Source: CAVRGQ01 sp963720785
Lineage (GTDB): Bacteria > Actinomycetota > Acidimicrobiia > IMCC26256 > DASPTH01
NCBI GenBank assembly: GCA_963720785.1
Contig: CAVRGQ010000008.1
Location: 806,001-870,000 of the forward strand
Reading direction: 5' to 3'
Length of the DNA: 64,000 nucleotides
A model generated the notes under the pieces. The model was not told the origin of the DNA. It worked only from the letters and a program-made list of their open reading frames with translations, and made no database searches. The position numbers and the translations under genes are program-made. Positions 43,114 to 52,236 of this stretch are shown here, in pieces; the stretch's first letter is position 1; each line of letters opens with the position of its first letter.

Positions 43114-44400
43114 TCAGCCGTTCTTCGGGAGCTCGCGGAAGGCCTTGCCCTTGTCGGCGCTGGGCTCCTTGGGCAGGCCGAGCACCCGCTCACCGATGAT
43201 GTTGTGCTGGATCTCGTCGGTGCCGCCGTAGATCGGCGGGCCCTGCGCGAAGAGCATCGCCTCGGTGACGCGGGCGTACTCGTCCTTGCCCGTGGCCTCG
43301 GCGAGCGCGAGGGCCTCGGCCGAGCCGTAGGCGTGGAGGGTGGCGTAGGGGCCGAGGATGGCGCCGCTCGTGTCGCGGGTGAGGCGCAGGATCCGGCTCA
43401 TCGACAGCTTCATGATGTTGCCGAGGCCGGGGATGTCCTTGCCCTGGGCCCGCAGCGCCCGCTGGCGCAGGTTCGTGTACCGCGAGATCTCGTTGTACGT
43501 GTAGATCTGCGCGAGGTTCTGGCGGATGGTCGGGTCGTCGGCCACGCCGTTCTCGCGGGCGAAGCGGATGAGCCGCTCGTGGCTCTTCCCGCCGCCGCCG
43601 CTCGACTCGAGCTTGTCGCCTCCCCCGGCGAGGTCGCCGGCGCGCTTGTCGAGGTCGCCCGACACCGTGCCCGGCAACGCGGAGCCCCCGGCGCCACCGC
43701 CGCCCACGCCCAGACCGGTGCGCTCGAACATCAGCGTGGTGTTGGCCACGGCCCACCCGTTGTTGATGCCGCCGATGGCGGCGTCGTCACGCACGCGCAC
43801 GTCGTTGAGGAACACCTCGTTGAACATGGCGCGGCCGGTGAGCTCACGCAGCGGGCGCACCTCCACACCGGGCTGGTGCATGTCGACCGCGAACCAGGTG
43901 ATGCCCTGGTGCTTGGGCACGTCGGCGTCGGTGCGGGCGAGCAGCATGCCGAGGTCGGACCAGTGACCGCCTGACGTCCACACCTTCTGCCCGTTGACGA
44001 CCCACTCGTCGCCGTCCTGCTCGGCCTTGCAGTTGAGTCCCGCGAGGTCGGAACCCGCGCCGGGCTCGGAGAAGAGCTGGCACCACGCCTGTTGGCCGGT
44101 GACGATGTCGCGCAGGTACGAACGCTTCTGCTCGTCGTCGCCGTGCGAGTAGATCGTGGGGCCGGCGAGCAGGGTGCCGAGCCCGCCGGGGGCGGCCAGC
44201 ACGCCGAATTCGACGATGGCATTCGAGACGCGCAACGCCTCGGCGCGCGGCAGGCCCTTGCCGAAGGAGTCCTCGGGCCACGCGGGCACCGCCCACCCTG
44301 ACGTGCCGAGCCGCTCCCACCACTCCGCGACCGTGAGGTCCGGGTCCCAGTTCGCCTCGAGCCAGGCGTTGACCTCGGCGACGACGTCGCTCGTGCTCAT
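43114..44400 (-). CDS. Acyl-CoA dehydrogenase family protein (FadE-like)
   Basis: This 428-residue flavoenzyme has the signature QLFSEPGAGSDLAGLNCKAE for FAD/substrate binding, GQKVWTSGGHWSDLGMLLAR, and C-terminal YGGTDEIQHNIIGERVLGLP. An atypical Gly/Ser-rich insertion (GVGGGGAGGSALPG, then SSGGGG) lies in the middle domain. It would introduce an alpha-beta double bond into an acyl-CoA, passing electrons to an ETF such as that at 54795. Members like this in actinobacteria often form heterotetramers acting on steroid side chains; no partner lies adjacent. It is 46 bases downstream of the SDR gene on the same strand. Confidence 0.9.
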   Translation of the reverse strand: MSTSDVVAEVNAWLEANWDPDLTVAEWWERLGTSGWAVPAWPEDSFGKGLPRAEALRVSNAIVEFGVLAAPGGLGTLLAGPTIYSHGDDEQKRSYLRDIVTGQQAWCQLFSEPGAGSDLAGLNCKAEQDGDEWVVNGQKVWTSGGHWSDLGMLLARTDADVPKHQGITWFAVDMHQPGVEVRPLRELTGRAMFNEVFLNDVRVRDDAAIGGINNGWAVANTTLMFERTGLGVGGGGAGGSALPGTVSGDLDKRAGDLAGGGDKLESSGGGGKSHERLIRFARENGVADDPTIRQNLAQIYTYNEISRYTNLRQRALRAQGKDIPGLGNIMKLSMSRILRLTRDTSGAILGPYATLHAYGSAEALALAEATGKDEYARVTEAMLFAQGPPIYGGTDEIQHNIIGERVLGLPKEPSADKGKAFRELPKNG

Positions 44401-44446
44401 GTGTGCTCCTCGATCCGGAAGGTGTGCAGCAGCCGAGCCGTCGCCG

Positions 44447-45349
44447 TCACTCGGCGAGCAGGGCGCTGATGACCTTGAGCTCCTGGAACGCGTTGCGGAA
44501 GATCTGCGGGTCCTCGACGGAGTCGATCTCGGCGAAGTGGTCGCGCACGTCCTCGACGGTCATGCCGCCCTTCTGGAAGTACCCGGGGCCCACGCCGATG
44601 AACACGCGCGCCATGCGGCCCGCGCCGACGGTGAACACCTCGCCCGACACCGGGCAGTCCTCGTGGGCGAGGAAGGCGACGAGCGGCGACACGTACTCCG
44701 GTGCGAGCTGCTTCGACAACTCCTCGCCGAAGATCTCCTCGGTCATGCGCGTCCCCGCGCTCGGCGCGATCGCGTTGGCCTTCACGTTGAACTTCGCGCC
44801 CTCGATCGCGAGCACGTGCGTGAGGCCGACGAGGCCCATCTTCGCCGCGCCGTAGTTGGCCTGGCCGAAGTTGCCGAACAGGCCCGCGCTCGACGCCGTG
44901 GAGATGATCCGGCCGTAGTTCTGCTCGCGCATGAGCGTGTAGGCCGGCTGCGTGACGTGGAACGCGCCGCGCAGGTGCACGTCGATCACCGCGTCGGTGA
45001 GGTCGGGCGTGAGGTTGTGGAACGACTTGTCGCGCAGGATGCCCGCGTTGTTCACGACGATGTCGACGCGTCCGTAGGCGTCGAGCGCGGTCTGCACGAT
45101 CGCCGCGCCGCCCTCGGCAGTGGCGACGGAGTTGGTGTCGGCGACGGCCTCGCCGCCGGCGGCCGTGATCTCGTCGACCACCCGCTGCGCAGGGCCGGCG
45201 TCACCCCCGGTGCCGTCGACCGCACCGCCGAGGTCGTTGACCACGACCCGGCAGCCCCGCTCGGCGAGCAGCAGCGCGTGCTCACGGCCGAGGCCGCCGC
45301 CCGCGCCCGTGATGATCACAACCTGTCCGTCGAAGCCGACGTCCGTCAT
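44447..45349 (-). CDS. SDR family oxidoreductase, MFE-2/HSD17B4-like (3R)-hydroxyacyl-CoA dehydrogenase
   Basis: This 300-residue SDR has TGAGGGLGREHALLLAERG, then VVNDLGGAVDGTG (the extended beta2 loop characteristic of peroxisomal MFE-2 dehydrogenase units), VNNAGILRDKSFHNL, STASSAGLFGNFGQ and NYGAAKMGLVGL (Tyr-x-x-x-Lys). The C-terminal 50 residues extend past a normal FabG, also as in MFE-2. It would oxidise a 3-hydroxyacyl-CoA. It shares an operon with the acyl-CoA dehydrogenase, so both fit one beta-oxidation spiral. Confidence 0.87.
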   Translation of the reverse strand: MTDVGFDGQVVIITGAGGGLGREHALLLAERGCRVVVNDLGGAVDGTGGDAGPAQRVVDEITAAGGEAVADTNSVATAEGGAAIVQTALDAYGRVDIVVNNAGILRDKSFHNLTPDLTDAVIDVHLRGAFHVTQPAYTLMREQNYGRIISTASSAGLFGNFGQANYGAAKMGLVGLTHVLAIEGAKFNVKANAIAPSAGTRMTEEIFGEELSKQLAPEYVSPLVAFLAHEDCPVSGEVFTVGAGRMARVFIGVGPGYFQKGGMTVEDVRDHFAEIDSVEDPQIFRNAFQELKVISALLAE

Positions 45350-45418
45350 CTCGTTCCTCCTGGTTCGAACGCGGCAAAGCTACCGCCGGGTAGGAGGATC
45401 GGGCCCAAGCGGCCAGCC

Positions 45419-46042
45419 CTAGTGCTGCCAGGCAGCAAGAATCGTGTCGACGTCGGTGAGGGTCGCCACCCATGACAACGTGTGCTCGAGCACCTGGGCG
45501 GCGTACTCCTGGGGCACGCCGGCGACGCCGTCGACCGGCAGCACGATGCGGTAGCCGAGGTCGGCCGCCACCAGGCACAGGCCGAGCAGGGCCTCGTTGA
45601 CGCTCACCCCGATGGGCACGATCGTGCGCACGCCGAGGTTGCGCAGCAGCGGGTCGAGCTCGGTGCCGGTGAACGGCGTGAGCCCGTGGATCCGGTGCAC
45701 CACCAGGTCGTCCGGCTCGGGACCGAGCTCGGGGATCAGCTCCGCCGGCGGTGAGCCGTCGAGCATGCCGAGGGGCTCCCGCGTGGAGAAGGCCATCATC
45801 CGGTTGTTCACCGTGATGCCCGCGCGGTCGGCGCGGATCCCGACGGTGGCGTGCAGCACCCGCACGCCCGCCGCCCTCGCGCCGCGGACGAGGCGTGCGC
45901 CGTGCTCGACGATGCCCACCTCCGCCGCCGCCTCGGGCAACCCCGGCACGAAGGCGAGGTCGCCGATCGTGCCCCGCTGCATCTCACAGGTCACCACCGC
46001 GGTCTCGTACGGGGCGAGGAAGTCGTTCACGTCGATCGGCAC
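45419..46042 (-). CDS. Isochorismatase-fold protein lacking the catalytic triad
   Basis: The 207-residue product has the cysteine-hydrolase fold: AVVTCEMQRGTIGDLAF at the first strand, HGARLVRGARAAGVRVLHAT, and a final VPIGVSVNEALLGLCLVAAD. The normal Asp-Lys-Cys triad looks altered: Asp becomes Glu (CEMQ), the Lys strand reads LVVHRIHGLTPF, and the Cys position after GVSVN is Ala. It may be a binding protein or a divergent hydrolase. GTG 46042 is chosen because it begins just before the first strand; the divergent alcohol dehydrogenase gene starts 52 bases away. Confidence 0.75.
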   Translation of the reverse strand: MPIDVNDFLAPYETAVVTCEMQRGTIGDLAFVPGLPEAAAEVGIVEHGARLVRGARAAGVRVLHATVGIRADRAGITVNNRMMAFSTREPLGMLDGSPPAELIPELGPEPDDLVVHRIHGLTPFTGTELDPLLRNLGVRTIVPIGVSVNEALLGLCLVAADLGYRIVLPVDGVAGVPQEYAAQVLEHTLSWVATLTDVDTILAAWQH

Positions 46043-46094
46043 GGTCGCGGAGTGTACCGACGCGCCGTCATCACCCGTCTGCGAGACTCGCCGC

Positions 46095-47039
46095 ATGCGT
46101 GCAGTGAGGTCGGACGGCAACGGTGGTGTGGCGGTGGTGGCGGTGGAGCCGAGCCCGCCCGCGGGGATCGACGACCCGGTGCGGGTACGGGTGGTCGCCT
46201 GCGGCATCTGCGGCTCCGACCACAAGCTGGCGGGTTGGAACCTGCCGTGCACCCTCGGTCACGAGTTCGCCGGCCTGCTCGACGACGGCACCGCGGTCAC
46301 CGTCCAACCCAACGTGTGGTGCGGCGAGTGCGACCGCTGTCTCGCCGGTGAGACGGAACTGTGCCGCACCGCGGGCGCGCGGCTGCACGGCGTGTCGATC
46401 GACGGTGGCCTCGCCGACGAGGTGTGGGTCGACCCGAAGTGCGTGGTGCCACTGCCCGCCGGCGTGTCGGCAGCCGACGGCGCGCTCACCGAGCCCCTGT
46501 CGATCGGGATCCACGCGGCGAACCGGGTGCTGCCCGCGGATCCGGGACGGGTCTGCGTCATCGGCGGCGCGGCGATCGGCCTCGCGGCAGCCGCGGCATT
46601 CGGTGCGACGGGAACCGCCGTCGACCTCGAGGCCCGTCACACGCGGCAGTGGGAGGCCGCCGAGCTCCTGGGCCTCGGCCGCGGCGCGCAGGGCGAGTAC
46701 GACGTGGTGGTCGACGCGGCCGGTACGCAGTCCGCGATCGACCGGGCCGTCGAGCTGCTGCGCCCGGGCGGCACGCTGGTGGTCGCGGGCACCTGGTGGT
46801 CACCGGTCGCGGTCGGCACCGGGTTGCTCACCAAGGAGATCCGGTTGCTGCCCGCCACGATGAGCGGGCACGCACACGGTGAGCGGGAGTTCGACGCCGC
46901 GTCGCGGTTGCTCGCCGCCCGGCCCACGCTGGTCGACGCGCTCGTCACGCACCGCTTCCCGTTGGACGACGCGGTGGAGGCGTTCCGGGTGAGCGCAGAC
47001 CGCGCCGCGGGCGCGATCAAGGTCGTGCTGGAGCCCTGA
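46095..47039 (+). CDS. Zinc-dependent alcohol dehydrogenase (MDR family)
   Basis: This 314-residue medium-chain dehydrogenase, somewhat shorter than the usual 340-350, has catalytic-zinc ligands in ACGICGSDHKL and LGHEFAG, a structural-zinc lobe CGECDRCLAGETELC, and a cofactor strand VCVIGGAAIGLAAAA with a relaxed glycine motif. The basal shortening is in the N-terminal strands before CGICG. It oxidises an alcohol or polyol with NAD(P). It may head the catabolic operon that continues to the P450 gene. Confidence 0.85.
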   Translation: MRAVRSDGNGGVAVVAVEPSPPAGIDDPVRVRVVACGICGSDHKLAGWNLPCTLGHEFAGLLDDGTAVTVQPNVWCGECDRCLAGETELCRTAGARLHGVSIDGGLADEVWVDPKCVVPLPAGVSAADGALTEPLSIGIHAANRVLPADPGRVCVIGGAAIGLAAAAAFGATGTAVDLEARHTRQWEAAELLGLGRGAQGEYDVVVDAAGTQSAIDRAVELLRPGGTLVVAGTWWSPVAVGTGLLTKEIRLLPATMSGHAHGEREFDAASRLLAARPTLVDALVTHRFPLDDAVEAFRVSADRAAGAIKVVLEP

Positions 47040-47109
47040 GCCTCGCGGTCGGCGTCTCCGTAGACTGCGCCGCGACTGCCACGTCCACACGTGGCGCGGA
47101 GGGGGAACC

Positions 47110-47916
47110 GTGAAGGTCGGCGAGCTCGAGATCCTGCCGGTATTCGACGCGATGGCCACGGTGCCACCGGCGTCGGCCTACTCGTACGGCGACGTCACCG
47201 GGAAGGGCACGGCGCCCGACGACTGGGCACCCCACCGCGACCTGCTCGACGCCGACGGCAAGCTCGAGATCCACATGGGTGGCTTCCTCGTGCGCACCGG
47301 TGACCGTCGCATCCTCGTGGACGCCGGTCTCGGCCCCGACCCGATGTTCGGCGGCAGCGAGGGCGGCGCGCTGCTGCAGAGCCTCGCCGCGCTCGGCCTG
47401 TCGTCCGCTGACATCACCGACGTCGTGCTCACCCACCTGCACTTCGACCACGTCGGGTGGGTGTCACGCGACGACACCCCCGTGTTCCCCAACGCGACGT
47501 ACCGCTGTCACCAACGCGACTGGGACCATTTCGTGGGCAGCGACGACACCGCCACCACCAAGATGACGCCGGTCCGGGAGCGGTTCGAGCCGATCACCGC
47601 CGATGGCACCCTCGCCCCGGGCGTCGACACCCGGCTCTGCGCCGGCCACACGCCCGGCAGCACCATCCTCGTGCTGTCGTCGGGCGCGGCGCGGGCCATG
47701 CTCATCGGCGACGTCGTGCACTGCCCCGTCGAGCTCCTCGACGACGAGTGGGGCGGCCTCTCCGACGTCGACCCCGAGATGGCGAAGCGAGCCCGCAACA
47801 CGCTCGCGGCCGAGCTCGAGGCCACCGACACGCCCGTCGCGGCGGCCCACTTCCCCGGCCTGCAGTTCGGGCGGCTCCTTGCCGGCGAGGGCAAGCGGGG
47901 TTGGACGTTCGGGTGA
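47110..47916 (+). CDS. MBL fold metallo-hydrolase, AHL-lactonase-like
   Basis: This 268-residue enzyme has the complete di-zinc motif VVLTHLHFDHVGWV, the strand RILVDAGLGPDPMF, LCAGHTPGSTILVLS (metal His) and MLIGDVVHCPVE (bridging Asp), with a final AAHFPGLQFGRL. It could hydrolyse lactones or esters, which would suit a pathway where a Baeyer-Villiger or P450 step makes a lactone (inference). Its stop overlaps the GTG of the GMC oxidoreductase gene by four bases. Confidence 0.87.
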   Translation: MKVGELEILPVFDAMATVPPASAYSYGDVTGKGTAPDDWAPHRDLLDADGKLEIHMGGFLVRTGDRRILVDAGLGPDPMFGGSEGGALLQSLAALGLSSADITDVVLTHLHFDHVGWVSRDDTPVFPNATYRCHQRDWDHFVGSDDTATTKMTPVRERFEPITADGTLAPGVDTRLCAGHTPGSTILVLSSGAARAMLIGDVVHCPVELLDDEWGGLSDVDPEMAKRARNTLAAELEATDTPVAAAHFPGLQFGRLLAGEGKRGWTFG

Positions 47917-49403
47917 GCACCGGAGCGGGGCACACCTACGACACGATCGTCGTCGGGTCGGGTTCGGCCGGCGCGCCCCTCGCGGTGCGGCTCGCCGAAC
48001 GCGGCCGCCGGGTGCTGCTCCTCGAGGCGGGTCCGGACGTGCGCGGCCCCGATCTGCCCGACGAGCTGCGCTACCTCTCGCGCGGTCTGTTGCCCGAGCA
48101 CGACTGGGGCGACACCGTGCGCTCGCACAACGACCGCGAGCACGTGTACCGACGCGGGCACCTCGTCGGCGGCTCGTCGGCCACCAATGGCGGTGTCGCG
48201 ATGCGCGCCGAACCTGCCGACTTCGAGTCGTGGCCCGCGGAGTGGCGCTACGACGACCTGCTGCCCGCGTTCCGCCGATCGGAGCACGACCTCGACTTCG
48301 GCGACGCACCCTGGCACGGCGACGCGGGCCCGATCCCGGTCGTGCGCTGGCCGGAGGCGACGTGGGCGGAGTTGCAGCACGGCTTCGTGCGCGGCTGCCT
48401 CGCGCTGGGGCTCGACGCGTGCGCGGACCACAACGCGCCCGGCACCACCGGCGTGGGTCCGGTGCCGATGAACCGCATCGACCGCGAACGGGTGTCGACC
48501 GCGCGGGCCTACCTCGAACCCGCGCGCGACCTCGCGGCACTCACGATCCGCGCGGGCGCGCACGTGCGCCGGCTGCTGTTCGACGGCACCCGCGCCCGCG
48601 GCGTCGAGCTGGTCGACGGCGAGGAGATCCTCGCGGGTGAGGTGGTGCTGTGCGCCGGCTTCGTGCAGGACCCGCTCCTGCTGTGGCGTTCGGGCATCGG
48701 CCCCGCCGACGGCGTTGGTTCGCTGGGCGTGGAGCCGCTCGTCGACCTCCCGGGCGTCGGCGCGCGCCTCACCGACCACTACGTGATGACGTGGGCCACC
48801 CCCGTCGACCCCTCCGTGATCACCGACGACGCGCCCAGCCTGCAGACCATCCTGCGCGCCACCGCGCCGGGCAGCGACCGCGAGCACGACCTCCAGCTCA
48901 CGCCCTGGGTGCGGCGCCACGGCGACGGTCGACGAGAGCTCGGAGTCAGCGTCTCGTTGCAGCTGCCGGTGGGCACCGGCAGGGTCACGCCGGCAAGCGC
49001 CGACCCTGCGGCACCGGCGCAGATCCGCTGGTCGTTCACCGGCGAGCCCGAGAACGTGCGCCGCCTCCGTGAGGGCGTGCGGCTGGCCGCCCGGATCGCC
49101 GACGCATCGGGGATGGCCACCGACCGCGCCGCGCTCGACGCCGACCTCGCCCGCAGCGACGCCGAGCTCGACGCGCTGGTGCACACCGACCACGGAGCGT
49201 TCTGGCACGGCTGCGGCACCTGCGCCATGGGCGACGACGACGATCCACTCGCCGTCGTCGACCCGGAGTGCCGCCTGCGCAGCGTCACGCAGGTGTGGGT
49301 GTGCGACACGTCGGTCATCCCGACCGTGCCCCGCTCGAACACCAACCTCGTTGCCATCGCCCTCGGCGAGCGCCTCGCCGATCTCATGGCCCCGCAAGGC
49401 TGA
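47913..49403 (+). CDS. GMC family oxidoreductase
   Basis: This 496-residue FAD alcohol oxidase/dehydrogenase has TIVVGSGSAGAPLAVRLAER, LLLEAGPDV and HLVGGSSATNGGVAMR (GMC signature 1). Signature 2 lies near VLCAGFVQDPLLLWRSGIGP, and the C-terminal catalytic region reads GAFWHGCGTCAMGDDDD with SVIPTVPRSNTNLVAIALGE. Actinobacterial homologues include mycofactocin-associated GMC enzymes, though no mycofactocin genes occur in the window. It is translationally coupled to the preceding MBL gene and followed after nine bases by a hydratase gene. Confidence 0.9.
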   Translation: MSTGAGHTYDTIVVGSGSAGAPLAVRLAERGRRVLLLEAGPDVRGPDLPDELRYLSRGLLPEHDWGDTVRSHNDREHVYRRGHLVGGSSATNGGVAMRAEPADFESWPAEWRYDDLLPAFRRSEHDLDFGDAPWHGDAGPIPVVRWPEATWAELQHGFVRGCLALGLDACADHNAPGTTGVGPVPMNRIDRERVSTARAYLEPARDLAALTIRAGAHVRRLLFDGTRARGVELVDGEEILAGEVVLCAGFVQDPLLLWRSGIGPADGVGSLGVEPLVDLPGVGARLTDHYVMTWATPVDPSVITDDAPSLQTILRATAPGSDREHDLQLTPWVRRHGDGRRELGVSVSLQLPVGTGRVTPASADPAAPAQIRWSFTGEPENVRRLREGVRLAARIADASGMATDRAALDADLARSDAELDALVHTDHGAFWHGCGTCAMGDDDDPLAVVDPECRLRSVTQVWVCDTSVIPTVPRSNTNLVAIALGERLADLMAPQG

Positions 49404-49411
49404 GGAGCACC

Positions 49412-50253
49412 GTGCCCGAACCCCTCGTGCTGACCGACGTGACCGACCGGGTCGCGGTGATCACCCTCAACCGGCCCGAGGCCCGCAACGCGCTGTCGCG
49501 TCGAGGTGCTGGCCGCTCTGCCCGAGGCGATCGCCGCGTGCGACGCGGACGACGACGTCGACGTGATCGTGCTCACCGGCGCCGATCCCGCGTTCTGCGC
49601 CGGCATCGACCTGAAGTCACTGTCGAGCGGCACCACGGCGCCACCTTCGGCGGGCACACCCCGCGCCGCTCCGACCAGCGCGGGCACCCGCCAGCAGCCG
49701 TTCGCGTCGACGCGCAAGCCCCTGATCGCCGCGGTGAACGGCGCCGCGGTCACCGGCGGGCTCGAGGTGGTGCTCGCCTGCGACTTCGTGATCGCCTCGG
49801 AACGGGCGCGCTTCGCCGACACGCACGCCCGCGTCGGCATCATGCCGGGCTGGGGCCTCACGGTGCGCCTCGCCGAAGCCGTCGGGCAGCGGCGCGCGCG
49901 GGAGATGAGCACCACCGGCAACTTCGTCGATGCGCAGACCGCGTACGACTGGGGACTGGTGAACCACGTCGTCCCACACGAAGCGCTCCTGCCCTCCTGC
50001 CGCGCGCTGGCCGCCGACATCGTGTCGAACGACCAGCCCGGTGTCCGCGAGGTCCTCGCGACCTACCCGCGCGGAGCTGGCGATGACCGCCGAGGAGCAA
50101 CTCGACTACGAGAGCCGACGGTCACGCGAGTGGATGTCGGCCGGCGGCGGCCGTCCGGAGGAGATCGCACGGCGACGCGAGGCAATCGAGGCGCGCGGAC
50201 GCGCGCAAGCAGAGTCGGCGCGCGATCGCGCGCAGAAGGGAGACCACCAATGA
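49412..50253 (+). pseudogene. Enoyl-CoA hydratase/isomerase family protein, two frameshifts
   Basis: Corrected to 279 residues this is a crotonase: VAVITLNRPEARNALS, then LAALPEAIAACDADDDVDVI and VLTGADPAFCAGIDLKSLS (oxyanion hole), then KPLIAAVNGAAVTGGLEVVL (second oxyanion Gly) and a charged C-terminal helix EEIARRREAIEARGRAQAES. An extra base near 49501-49503 follows NALS, and an extra C in CCC 50066-50068 follows LATY; removing both gives 280 codons. The stop overlaps the ATG of the next hydratase (ATGA). It is part of the operon running to the P450. Confidence 0.8.
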
Positions 50254-51005
50254 GTCTCGTCAGCACCGAACGCATCGGCCACGTCCTCGTGGCCCGCATC
50301 GAGCGCGAGGAGAAGCGCAACGCGATCAACGAGGAGATCACGCTCGGGATCGACGCCGCGCTCAACCTGCTCGACGACGACCCCGACCTCTGGGTGGGCA
50401 TCCTCGCGGGTACCCCGAACGTGTTCTCCGCCGGCACCGACCTCACCGGCACGATGCCCACGAGCGCGCGAGGCGGCGAGTACGGGATCATCCGGCGCGA
50501 GCGCGCCAAGCCGTTGATCGCCGCGGTGGAGGGCTTCGCCGTCGGCGGCGGCTTCGAGATCGTGCTCGCCTGCGACCTCGTGGTCGCGTCGCGCACCGCG
50601 AAGTTCGGTCTCCCCGAGGTCAAGCGGGGGCTGATCCCAACCTGCGGCGGCCTCTTCCGGGGACCACGTGCCCTGCCGCTCAACGTGGCCCGCGAGATGA
50701 TGCTCACCGGCGACTCCATCGACGCCGAACGTGGCTTCGCCGTGGGCCTGGTGAACACCGTCACCGAACCGGGCGGCGCGCTCGACGGCGCCCTCGCGCT
50801 GGCCGACCGCATCTGCGCCTGCGGCCCCAACGTGGTGCGCATCAGCATGCAGGCCGTCGACGAGGTGATCGCCGCCGACGACGCCGACGACTGGGACGCC
50901 ACCGCGCGCGCCACCCACGCGATGGTCGCCGCACCCGACAAGGACGAAGGCATGCGCGCCTTCTTCGAGAAGCGCATGCCCAACTGGGAAGCGGTCCAGG
51001 CCTGA
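50250..51005 (+). CDS. Enoyl-CoA hydratase/isomerase family protein
   Basis: This 251-residue crotonase has VLVARIEREEKRNAINEEIT, AGTPNVFSAGTDLTGTM, AKPLIAAVEGFAVGGGFEIV, FGLPEVKRGLIPTCGGLFRG (Glu at a usual catalytic position in LPEVK), and a family C-terminal helix. It hydrates or isomerises an enoyl-CoA. Second in a tandem pair with a distinct paralog, so the two may act on different intermediates. Its TGA overlaps the ATG of the epoxide hydrolase gene. Confidence 0.9.
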   Translation: MSLVSTERIGHVLVARIEREEKRNAINEEITLGIDAALNLLDDDPDLWVGILAGTPNVFSAGTDLTGTMPTSARGGEYGIIRRERAKPLIAAVEGFAVGGGFEIVLACDLVVASRTAKFGLPEVKRGLIPTCGGLFRGPRALPLNVAREMMLTGDSIDAERGFAVGLVNTVTEPGGALDGALALADRICACGPNVVRISMQAVDEVIAADDADDWDATARATHAMVAAPDKDEGMRAFFEKRMPNWEAVQA

Positions 51006-52216
51006 TGCACGTCGAGGGCTTCCAGGTCTCGACCTTCCAAGTCTCGATCGGCGACGAGGAGATCGACGGGCTGCGCGCCGCGCTGCGCCGCACACGCTGG
51101 CCGAGCCAGGTTGCCGACGCCGGGTGGTCAGAGGGCACCGACCTCGCGTACCTGCAGGACCTCGTCGCCTACTGGGCCGACGGGTTCGACTGGCGCGCGG
51201 TCGAGGCGCGTCTGAACGACGAGCCGCAGTTCGTCGCGCGTGTCGGCGAGCAGTCGGGCGAGCCGATCGACGTGCACTTCGTGCACCGGCGCGGCGTCGG
51301 TCCCGCGCCCTTGCCGATCGTCCTCACGCACGGGTGGCCCAGCACGTACTTCGAGTACCACCGGGTGATCGGGCCGCTCGCCGACCCCGCCGCGTACGGC
51401 GGCGATCCCGCCGACGCGTTCGACGTGATCGTGCCGTCGCTCCCCGGCTACGGCTTCTCCTCGATCCCGTCGCGTGCAGGCACCGGCGCGTCGCGCATCG
51501 CCGCGCTGTGGACCGAGCTCCTCCACGGGCTCGGGTACGACCGGTACGGCGCAGCCGGCTGCGACTGGGGCGCGCTCGTCACGAGCCTGATGGGCCTCGA
51601 CCACCCGGACGGTCTCGTGGGCATCCACCAGGGGATGCTCGCCCTGCGCGCCCGCGGCACCGCCCCACCCACCGATCCCGATGCGCTGGCCGAGGACGCC
51701 GCGTTCAGCGCGCGCAGCAAGGCGTGGGCCCGGTGGGAGGCCGCGTACACCGACATCCAGGGCACCCGGCCGCAGTCGCTCGCGTACGGACTCAACGACT
51801 CTCCTGCGGGCCTCGCCGCCTGGATCGTGGAGAAGTTCCGCGCCTGGGGCGACACGAACGGCGACGTCGAGTCCGTGTTCGCACGCGACGACCTCCTCAC
51901 CAACCTGTCGATCTACTGGTTCACCCAGACCATCGGCAGCGCCAACCGCCTGTACCACGAGGCCCGCCGCAACTCCCGCCGCCTCGGCGAGGGTGAGCGG
52001 GTGACCGTGCCCGCGGGGTTCCTGCTCGAACGCGCACTTCCCGAGGGCCATGTGACCCCGAACATCGGGCCACCGCCCCGCCGACGTGCTGAGATGGTGT
52101 TCGACGTGCGGCGTTGGACCATCGCACCGCGGGGCGCCCACTTCCCCGCGTGGGAGACTCCCGACCTCTACGTCGACGACGTGCGGGCGTTCTTCCGCGA
52201 TCTGCGGGCACACTGA
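51005..52216 (+). CDS. Epoxide hydrolase (EHN domain, alpha/beta hydrolase)
   Basis: This 403-residue microsomal-type epoxide hydrolase has an N-terminal EHN domain (residues about 8-110, LRAALRRTRWPSQ, WRAVEARLNDEPQF) and an alpha/beta-hydrolase core: the oxyanion HGWPSTYFEYHRVIGPLAD, nucleophile GCDWGALVTSL (Asp), tyrosines in the lid, and the terminal His in APRGAHFPAWETPD. It opens an epoxide to a diol. With the P450 20 bases downstream the pair can oxidise then open a double bond (inference). Confidence 0.88.
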   Translation: MHVEGFQVSTFQVSIGDEEIDGLRAALRRTRWPSQVADAGWSEGTDLAYLQDLVAYWADGFDWRAVEARLNDEPQFVARVGEQSGEPIDVHFVHRRGVGPAPLPIVLTHGWPSTYFEYHRVIGPLADPAAYGGDPADAFDVIVPSLPGYGFSSIPSRAGTGASRIAALWTELLHGLGYDRYGAAGCDWGALVTSLMGLDHPDGLVGIHQGMLALRARGTAPPTDPDALAEDAAFSARSKAWARWEAAYTDIQGTRPQSLAYGLNDSPAGLAAWIVEKFRAWGDTNGDVESVFARDDLLTNLSIYWFTQTIGSANRLYHEARRNSRRLGEGERVTVPAGFLLERALPEGHVTPNIGPPPRRRAEMVFDVRRWTIAPRGAHFPAWETPDLYVDDVRAFFRDLRAH

Positions 52217-52236
52217 CCACTTCAACGGGGGGACCG

